From positions 39,201-103,200 of the forward strand of contig JBBQGL010000001.1 in the NCBI GenBank assembly GCA_038323025.1: a stretch of DNA of 64,000 nt, given 5' to 3'. The notes beneath the pieces are model-generated. The model searched no databases. It saw only the letters and a list, made by a program, of their open reading frames with translations, and was not told the origin of the DNA. Positions 49,859 through 64,000 of the stretch are shown here, piece after piece (the first letter of the stretch is position 1; each line of letters starts with the position of its first letter). This stretch comes from JAFKKF01 sp038323025. GTDB lineage: Bacteria > Pseudomonadota > Alphaproteobacteria > Rhizobiales > Kaistiaceae. A program made the position numbers and the translations under genes.

Positions 49859-50236
<378 letters not shown>

Positions 50237-50460
50237 CTGCGGCTGCTTTGGCAGAAATTCCCGGCTTCGGCCGGAAATTCAGGGGGGCGGACGGCAAGCC
50301 GGAGGTCGGTTCTGTCGTCCGCACCGAGATTGGGAGGCGCCGGTGCGGCCGGCGTCTCCGCCTCGGGCGTAAAGCGTAGTGGGGGAGCAGTTTTCCAGAG
50401 GGCCGTGTCCGCGACCCTCCGGATAGCTGTTTCAGAAAAAGTCACGGACGAGGAGTGGAC
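50237..50460 (+). promoter_or_regulatory. rplL-rpoB intergenic region with attenuator-like hairpin
   Basis: A 224-base gene-free stretch. A CCGGC-TTCG-GCCGG hairpin at 50261-50274 is flanked by AAATT on both sides, which lengthens the stem imperfectly. There is no T-run, so partial termination or RNA processing is more likely than full termination, as known between rplL and rpoB in other bacteria, to lower polymerase relative to ribosomal protein synthesis. AGGAG just precedes the rpoB ATG. Confidence 0.5.
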
Positions 50461-54597
<4,137 letters not shown>

Positions 54598-54686
54598 TCC
54601 GCCGCGCCGTCGCAGCTACTGAAGGTTTTCATGCGCGTCCGACCCGGTCTCCCCCGCCGGGACGGACGCAGCGAAGGAGACAATCG

Positions 54687-58892
<4,206 letters not shown>

Positions 58893-58916
58893 TTCCGCGC
58901 CTCGCCCATGAATGCC

Positions 58917-58953
58917 AAAGGGCCGTCCCTCGGGACGGCCCTTTTCTTTTTTG
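58917..58953 (+). terminator. strong rho-independent terminator after rpoC
   Basis: A 12-bp stem (AAAGGGCCGTCC paired with GGACGGCCCTTT, CTCG loop) followed by TTTTCTTTTTT. It ends the secE-to-rpoC transcript; because of the A and T flanks it would also work on the opposite strand, but the minus-strand MFS gene stops 54 bases away at 59007, so it may be bidirectional. Confidence 0.92.
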
Positions 58954-59006
58954 GCTCGAAGCTGCCGTTCAGGCCCGGCCACTTGTCCCGACGGCCCCAG
59001 GTTACG

Positions 59007-60176
59007 TCAGCGCGACCATTGCCTCGACGCGGCGATGGTGGCGACGATGACGCCGCCAATCGCGACCACCCAGAGGCCCAGTGACAATCCGGCGGCGTTA
59101 GAGATCATGCCGATCAGCGGCGGCGCGATCATGAACCCGGAATACCCGAGCGTCGTCACCGCGGCGATCGCGTAACTCGGCGTGACGCCGCGCGCGCGCG
59201 AGGCGGCGCTGAAGACGACCGGGACTACGTTGGCGGCCCCGATGCCGACCATGCCGAACCCGACGGAGCAGACCAGGGCCCAGGGCGAGAGGATGGCGAT
59301 CGCCATGCCAAGGGCAATCAGGCCGCCGCCGAGTACCACGGTCACCCTCCCGCCCAGCCTCGACACCACCCAGTCGCCGGCGAGGCGGCAGAAGGCCATC
59401 GCGCACGAATAGAGGGCGAAGCCGATGGCTGCGGCCGAGGCGCTGGCGAGCTTCACCGTCGACAGAAACAGCGCGCTCCAGTCGCCGATGGCCCCTTCGA
59501 TCGCAAAGCACAGGAATGCGATTGCTCCGAGGCTCACGACAGAACGGCTGGGGAAAGCGAAGCGCGGGCCGGCGGACCAGATCGGCCGTTCGCTCGGGTA
59601 GAGGTGGCGGACGGCCAGGCCTGCGGTGATCAGGAAGAGGACCGCGGCTGCGGCGGCGCCGCGGCCATCGCCGAAGCCGGCGCTGACGATGCCGGCGCTG
59701 ATGGCGGCGCCGATCAGCCCACCGACCGAGTAGAACCCGTGGAACGACGACATTGTCGGCCGCCCTCGGGCGCGCTCGACTTCCGACGCCTGGACGTTTC
59801 CCGCGACGTCCAGCGCGCTCATGGTCGCGCCGAAGAGGACCATCGCGCCGAACAGGAAGACCACGCTGCCGGAGAGGATCGGCAGGGTAAAAAAGATAGG
59901 GAAGGACAGCATGAGGACGGTCGTCGGAAGGCGGGAGCCGAAGCGGCCGACCGCCCACCCGGTTACCGGCATCGCGATGACGGCCCCGCTCGCCATGGCG
60001 AAGAGCGCAAAGCCGAGCGTGGCGGCATCGATGCCGAGCCGGGCCTGGATGATCGGGATGTGCACCGCCCAGACGCCGGTTGCGAGGCCGAGAAGCACAA
60101 ACGCGATGGAAACCGCCATGCGCGCGCGGGCGACATCGGTCGGGCTGATCGCCGGAAGATCGGGCGTTGCGTCCAT
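59007..60176 (-). CDS. MFS transporter
   Basis: A 389-residue major-facilitator protein with about twelve hydrophobic segments. It opens MDATPDLPAIS, then the first helix V-S-I-A-F-V-L-L-G; G-W-A-V-G-R-F-G-S-R near residue 78 is the loop 2-3 signature, and S-S-F-H-G-F-Y-S-V-G-G near 150 is typical of the FucP/YbjJ-like group. I use the ATG at 60176 rather than the TTG six bases upstream. Substrate unknown. It lies downstream of the porin gene in the same orientation, separated by a terminator. Confidence 0.85.
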   Translation of the reverse strand: MDATPDLPAISPTDVARARMAVSIAFVLLGLATGVWAVHIPIIQARLGIDAATLGFALFAMASGAVIAMPVTGWAVGRFGSRLPTTVLMLSFPIFFTLPILSGSVVFLFGAMVLFGATMSALDVAGNVQASEVERARGRPTMSSFHGFYSVGGLIGAAISAGIVSAGFGDGRGAAAAAVLFLITAGLAVRHLYPSERPIWSAGPRFAFPSRSVVSLGAIAFLCFAIEGAIGDWSALFLSTVKLASASAAAIGFALYSCAMAFCRLAGDWVVSRLGGRVTVVLGGGLIALGMAIAILSPWALVCSVGFGMVGIGAANVVPVVFSAASRARGVTPSYAIAAVTTLGYSGFMIAPPLIGMISNAAGLSLGLWVVAIGGVIVATIAASRQWSR

Positions 60177-60240
60177 GGGCAACCGGAGGTTCGGAAACAG
60201 CAGAGGCGCGCAAGGGGATGTCTAGGCGACCCGGCCGCCA

Positions 60241-60266
60241 CAAACAACAGCGCCCGTCCGGGCGTT
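60241..60266 (-). terminator. rho-independent terminator of the porin-like gene
   Basis: On the minus strand the stop codon at 60267 is followed directly by an ACGCCCG/CGGGCGCT stem and then TGTTGTTTGTGG, a moderate T-rich tail. It should separate the porin-like transcript from the MFS gene. Confidence 0.65.
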
Positions 60267-61100
60267 CTAGAAGTGAACGTTCAGGCCGGCGCGGACGATG
60301 GTTCCGGTGAGCTTGATCGTTGCCGTGTACGGCTCGACGCTAGCCGGAGTGCCTTTCCAGGATCCCTGACCGGTTGCCGTGGCGCTCATGCTGCCAAGGT
60401 CGTAGTAGAGCCCCTCCAGCTTGAACGTCGTGCGGGCCGTGAGAGCATACTCCGCCCCGGCTCCCACTACGAAGCCGCTCTTCCAGCCCGAGTTGCTGCC
60501 GGACCAGTTCGCGACACCCTTGCCGGCATCTTGGTCGAGGCTGGCGGAGGTCTGCAGGGACGCCTGCCCGAGAGCCAGGCCCCCGGTTCCGTACATCAGC
60601 AGGCGGTCCACCGCGATGCCGACGCGCGGCCTGATAGTGAAAAGGGAGTCCAGTCCGCCGTTGACGGAGAGGTCACTGATGCGTGTGTTGCCGCCGGGCT
60701 CGGTCAGGTGCCAATTCCACGCGGAGTGGCTGCCGAAAACGGTGGCATCGCCTTCGAGGCCGAAGACGAGTCCGCCCATCTGGAAGTTGTAGCCGGCGTT
60801 GAGGGTGCCAACGAGGCCGGCATCGCCGAGACCTGCGCTGGTCGGCCAGGGCGTGTAGGCCGTCAGGGAGTCCAATGCGCCGTCAAAATGCGGGACGTTG
60901 CCGGTGAAGAAGACGCCGTAGCTTGCCCCGCTGCTGTCAGGGAATGAGAACGTGGCTGGACCGGCGCCCGCCGCCACGCCCACCGAACCCCCGACATAGG
61001 GGCCTGCCCATTCGAATGTTGGCTGAGCGACAGCCTGTCCGCTCCAGAGGGCGAACGTTGCCGAGCTGAGGGCGGTTGCCGCCAGTAATTCCTTGCGCAC
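60267..61100 (-). CDS. outer-membrane beta-barrel (Omp25/31-like) protein
   Basis: A 277-residue exported protein. From the GTG at 61100 it opens M-R-K-E-L-L-A-A-T-A-L, a signal peptide ending A-V-A-Q; a TTG frame to 61139 adds residues that spoil this. The mature part has alternating strands with W-A-G-P-Y-V-G-G-S-V-G-V near the N-terminus, G-L-E-G-D near 122, V-V-G-A-G-A-E-Y-A-L near 210, and ends in a C-terminal Phe (G-L-N-V-H-F), the BAM signal. Eight-stranded Omp25/31-type proteins are abundant in Hyphomicrobiales. Confidence 0.87.
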   Translation of the reverse strand: MRKELLAATALSSATFALWSGQAVAQPTFEWAGPYVGGSVGVAAGAGPATFSFPDSSGASYGVFFTGNVPHFDGALDSLTAYTPWPTSAGLGDAGLVGTLNAGYNFQMGGLVFGLEGDATVFGSHSAWNWHLTEPGGNTRISDLSVNGGLDSLFTIRPRVGIAVDRLLMYGTGGLALGQASLQTSASLDQDAGKGVANWSGSNSGWKSGFVVGAGAEYALTARTTFKLEGLYYDLGSMSATATGQGSWKGTPASVEPYTATIKLTGTIVRAGLNVHF

Positions 61101-61280
61101 GAAATAGAATCCCGATTGCCCAGGACAGGATGAGACCAACAGTTCGGAGGATCAACCGCCCCTCGGTAGCGACGGCGATTTTAGAATCCGACCGTTGCAC
61201 AATGGCATCGGTGGGTTGCCTCCGCCTCCGGTATCGCTGTTGAATAGGAACCGCGGGGCCGAACGGGAGCATCGGACGAC

Positions 61281-62744
61281 ATGGATTTCGGGAAGCTGAT
61301 CATCTTCCAGGCGCGCCTGCGCCAGGAAGAGCCAGCCGTTGCGTTTACAGGCGGCGTCGCGACTTATGGAATGCTGGCCAAGGCGGTCCTCGCCGCCGCC
61401 GACCGGCTGGCGGACACAGGCCTGCAAAAAGGCGCGCTGGTCGCGATCGACGTCCGCAATCCGTTTCACCACGCGGTGCTGATCGTGGCGCTTGGGCTTC
61501 GGGGCATGGTCTCGGCATCGGTACAGACGAGCTTCAACGTGCAGATGTCCGGCCTCGTGCCCGACGCGATCCTTGTCGACGGATATGCCAAGCACCCGGA
61601 CGGTCTGCGCCTGATCGCCGTGGACGAGGACTGGTTCCTGATCGATCCGGCAACGCCGCCGGATTTCGCCCGGCTCCTGGCGCTCCCCGGCTTCCCCGAC
61701 GAAAACGCCGTCATCCGGGTCATCTTTTCGTCCGGCACGACCGGCGTCCCGAAGAGCACCGGCTTTACCTCGGCGATTCTCGAGCGCCGACTGGGACACG
61801 CCTCGTTGACCCACGGCGGCGGGTCCATCGGCGGGATCCGCGAGCTCTGCCTGATGGGATTCTCGACCCTCGGCGGCTACATGGCCACCATCGGCGCCCT
61901 CGCCAGCGGCGGCGTGGCGGCCTACGCGACGCAACCCGCCGACGCGCTGCACCTGACCCGCATGTTCAATCTCGACATGCTCATCGTCGCGGTCTTCCAG
62001 CTGCAGGTGTTGCTGCAGGCGCTCGGCGACGCCCGCCCGCCGCCTACGCTGCGTACGCTGATCGTCGGCGGCAGCAAGATTCCGGGACCCCTCCTGAAGG
62101 AGGCCAGCGCCCGCCTTTGCCAGAACGTGCTGTTCGGCTACGGCTCGACCGAGGCCGGCTCGATTTCGCACGCGCCGGGCTCGGCTCTCGCCGCGATCGA
62201 GGGCGCCGCGGGCTACGTGGTGCCCTGGGTGACGCTTGAAGCGGTGGACGAGGAGGACAGGCCCCTTCCGCCTGGCAAGGAGGGCATCTTCCGGGTGCGC
62301 TCGGACGAGCAGGCGCATTATGTCGTCAACGACCCCGACAACAGCCTGCTTTACCGCGACGGCTGGTTCTATCCGGGCGACATCGGGACGATCCGGGAGG
62401 ATGGGCTGGTCATCGTCACCGGCCGATCGGCGGAGGTGATCAACCGTGGCGGCTCCATCGTTGCGCCCGACCTGATCGAGCGGGTCCTGGCGGAGCGCCC
62501 GGGCGTCAAGGAGGCCGCGGCCTTCGGCATACCGACCCGGACCGGACTCGACGAGATCTGCGCCGTCGTGGTTACCGACGGTGCCTTCAACGAGCAGGAA
62601 CTCCTCGCCTTCTGCCGGCACAAGCTCGCCGACAAGGCGCCAGGCACGATTCGGCGGGTGTCTTCGATCCCGCGCACCGATATGGGCAAGATCAAGCGGA
62701 AGCAGCTGCGCGAAGAGGTACTTGCGGCGCAGGCCAAGGCGTGA
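61281..62744 (+). CDS. AMP-dependent acyl-CoA synthetase / ligase family protein
   Basis: A 487-residue class I adenylate-forming enzyme. P-loop I-F-S-S-G-T-T-G-V-P-K near residue 151, A5 F-G-Y-G-S-T-E-A-G near 287, A7 Y-R-D-G-W-F-Y-P-G-D near 361, A8 hinge near G-R-S-A-E-V-I and the C-terminal catalytic Lys in G-K-I-K-R-K. It activates a carboxylate, perhaps acyl- or aryl-CoA formation. It stands alone on the plus strand; it could serve the PKS or aromatic genes, but no link is shown by position. Confidence 0.85.
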   Translation: MDFGKLIIFQARLRQEEPAVAFTGGVATYGMLAKAVLAAADRLADTGLQKGALVAIDVRNPFHHAVLIVALGLRGMVSASVQTSFNVQMSGLVPDAILVDGYAKHPDGLRLIAVDEDWFLIDPATPPDFARLLALPGFPDENAVIRVIFSSGTTGVPKSTGFTSAILERRLGHASLTHGGGSIGGIRELCLMGFSTLGGYMATIGALASGGVAAYATQPADALHLTRMFNLDMLIVAVFQLQVLLQALGDARPPPTLRTLIVGGSKIPGPLLKEASARLCQNVLFGYGSTEAGSISHAPGSALAAIEGAAGYVVPWVTLEAVDEEDRPLPPGKEGIFRVRSDEQAHYVVNDPDNSLLYRDGWFYPGDIGTIREDGLVIVTGRSAEVINRGGSIVAPDLIERVLAERPGVKEAAAFGIPTRTGLDEICAVVVTDGAFNEQELLAFCRHKLADKAPGTIRRVSSIPRTDMGKIKRKQLREEVLAAQAKA

Positions 62745-62825
62745 TCCAAGCGGGGCCCGGAAAGGCGGAAAAGCTGGTACCGGCGTCCAAGCCCGGCGGG
62801 GCCGGAAAATCACCGGCGCAAGGGG

Positions 62826-62854
62826 TTGACGAGCGCGAGCGCAGCCCCTAAGTT
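62826..62854 (+). promoter_or_regulatory. predicted promoter of the rpsL-rpsG-fusA operon
   Basis: The 321-base gap between the ligase gene and rpsL holds no gene. TTGACG (62826-62831) is 17 bases from TAAGTT (62849-62854), a plausible strong promoter, leaving a leader of about 200 bases before rpsL that may carry autoregulation. The leader region contains AAGAAGACC and AAGAGGACATG stretches without an obvious coding frame. Confidence 0.55.
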
Positions 62855-63065
62855 CCGCGCGCTTTCGGGCAGGTGGTAGGTCTTTTCGTCAAACGGCGCC
62901 AAGCCGTCGATAAAGAAGACCTAAACGCTGGCCGCTTCAGACGGTTAGACGATTTGAAGAGGACATGATCGCGGCGCGAGCCGTGGTCCGCTGTCGAGGT
63001 GAGCGCCTCCGCATAACGCGGGCAGGGCGCTTTCGCTTTCGTGGATTAGAGGTAGCGGGTCAAAG

Positions 63066-63437
63066 ATGCCGACGGTCAACCAGCTCATCCGCAAGCCGCG
63101 TGTCGCGCCGATCAAGCGCAACAAAGTGCCGGCCATGCAGGAGAGTCCGCAGAAGCGCGGCGTCTGCACGCGCGTCTATACGACCACGCCGAAGAAGCCG
63201 AACTCGGCGCTGCGCAAGGTGGCGAAGGTCCGGCTCACCAACGGCTTCGAGGTCATCGGCTACATCCCGGGCGAAGGCCATAACCTTCAGGAACACTCGG
63301 TGGTGATGATCCGCGGCGGCCGCGTCAAGGATCTGCCGGGCGTGCGCTACCACATCCTGCGCGGCGTGCTCGATACCCAGGGCGTCAAGGACCGTCGCCA
63401 GCGGCGCTCGAAGTACGGGGCCAAGCGGCCGAAATGA
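63066..63437 (+). CDS. rpsL: 30S ribosomal protein S12
   Basis: 123 residues. T-T-T-P-K-K-P-N-S-A-L-R-K near 40-52 and G-R-V-K-D-L-P-G-V-R-Y near 84-94 retain the lysines (equivalents of K43 and K88) that are changed in streptomycin resistance, so it is wild type. S12 lies in the decoding centre. First gene of the str operon here, with rpsG 58 bases downstream. Confidence 0.98.
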   Translation: MPTVNQLIRKPRVAPIKRNKVPAMQESPQKRGVCTRVYTTTPKKPNSALRKVAKVRLTNGFEVIGYIPGEGHNLQEHSVVMIRGGRVKDLPGVRYHILRGVLDTQGVKDRRQRRSKYGAKRPK

Positions 63438-63495
63438 GCTGCGCGCAGATCATCACGACCTGCCCGGCCTACTGAAGACGATCGAGGAACAAGAG

Positions 63496-63966
63496 ATGTC
63501 CCGCCGCCACCGCGCCGAAAAGCGCGAGATCACTCCGGACCCGAAGTACAAGAACGAGGTCGTGACCAAGTTCATGAACTCGGTCATGCACGAGGGCAAG
63601 AAGTCGGTCGCCGAGGCTATCGTCTACGGCGCCTTCGAGATCATCGAGGGCAAGACCAAGCAGGATCCGCTCGGCATCTTCCGCTCGGCGCTCGACAACG
63701 TCATGCCGCAGATCGAGGTGCGTTCGCGCCGCGTCGGCGGTGCGACCTACCAGGTCCCGGTCGAGGTGCGGACCGACCGCCGCCAGGCGCTGGCCATCCG
63801 CTGGCTGCTGATCGCGGCGCGCGGCCGCAACGAAAAGACGATGACCGAGAAGCTTTCCGGCGAGCTGATGGACGCCGCCAACAATCGCGGCAATGCCGTG
63901 AAGAAACGCGAAGATACGCACCGGATGGCGGAAGCCAACCGCGCCTTCTCGCATTACCGCTGGTAG
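63496..63966 (+). CDS. rpsG: 30S ribosomal protein S7
   Basis: 156 residues, M-S-R-R-H-R-A-E-K-R-E-I opening, with the S7 signature K-F-M-N-S-V-M-H-E-G-K-K near residue 26. S7 nucleates the 30S head and is the usual operon autoregulator. A good AGGAACAAGAG precedes the ATG; the fusA start follows 20 bases after its stop. Confidence 0.98.
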   Translation: MSRRHRAEKREITPDPKYKNEVVTKFMNSVMHEGKKSVAEAIVYGAFEIIEGKTKQDPLGIFRSALDNVMPQIEVRSRRVGGATYQVPVEVRTDRRQALAIRWLLIAARGRNEKTMTEKLSGELMDAANNRGNAVKKREDTHRMAEANRAFSHYRW

Positions 63967-63986
63967 AGAACGGAACGAGAGCCGCG

Positions 63987-64000
63987 ATGCCGCGCACCCA
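63987..64000 (+). CDS. fusA: start of elongation factor G gene, cut by the right window edge
   Basis: Only 14 bases: ATG then P-R-T-H. The opening M-P-R-T-H/x is typical for alphaproteobacterial EF-G, and the place after rpsG is the conserved str-operon position of fusA. Identification rests on synteny. Confidence 0.75.

Overview
The window is a GC-rich alphaproteobacterial chromosome segment, most likely from the Hyphomicrobiales (Rhizobiales). The signs are the tRNA-Trp/secE/nusG/rplKAJL/rpoBC/rpsL/rpsG/fusA order, an MbfA-type membrane ferritin behind an Irr-like box, small rhizobial PilZ and DUF2336 proteins, a fused PcaD-PcaC, and LivFGHM-type uptake systems next to aromatic catabolism. 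No insertion sequence, phage gene, CRISPR array or rRNA was seen.

Layout. (1) 1-1.46 kb: an unknown partial gene, a 64-residue conserved-looking small protein and a cytidylate-kinase-like P-loop protein. (2) 1.6-19.3 kb: an aromatic catabolic island. On the minus strand, from about 14.3 kb downward, lie an extradiol (VOC) ring-cleavage dioxygenase, a Tat-exported binding protein with LivGFHM, then pcaB, pcaDC, two GctAB/CatIJ-type CoA-transferase subunits, pcaF, pcaH and pcaG. On the plus strand lie an IclR/PcaR-type regulator and then an HpaB-like monooxygenase, its flavin reductase, an SDR and maleylacetate reductase. Two routes (protocatechuate, and a hydroquinone- or hydroxyquinol-like compound via maleylacetate) appear to meet at 3-oxoadipate. 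The same paired GTTCG-N5-CGAAC operator sits in front of both transcription units. (3) 19.3-39.5 kb: mostly housekeeping and small accessory genes: a 42-residue protein, yidD, mbfA, an aldo/keto reductase, thrS and a dapB-like gene, Cys-rich secreted peptides, a nitroreductase, an acetoin-dehydrogenase-like acoABC plus PfkB kinase operon, PilZ, DUF2336, nadK, a NYN-LOTUS protein, purU-folD, two secreted low-complexity proteins and an epimerase. (4) 39.5-45.2 kb: a compact minus-strand cluster of two paralogous sulfotransferases, a type III polyketide synthase and a MacB/LolD-like ABC exporter. This is the best candidate for an undescribed system, a sulfated polyketide or lipid that is exported. 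(5) 45.3-64 kb: tRNA-Thr, rlmB, tRNA-Tyr, tRNA-Gly, tRNA-Trp, then the secE-nusG-ribosomal protein-rpoBC block with an L10 leader. A strong terminator follows rpoC, then an MFS/porin/AMP-ligase interlude, and then rpsL-rpsG-fusA (cut by the window edge).

All functions are read from sequence motifs by eye; no database search was run. Start codons were chosen from Shine-Dalgarno spacing, overlaps and family length, and differ from the longest reading frame in many cases.
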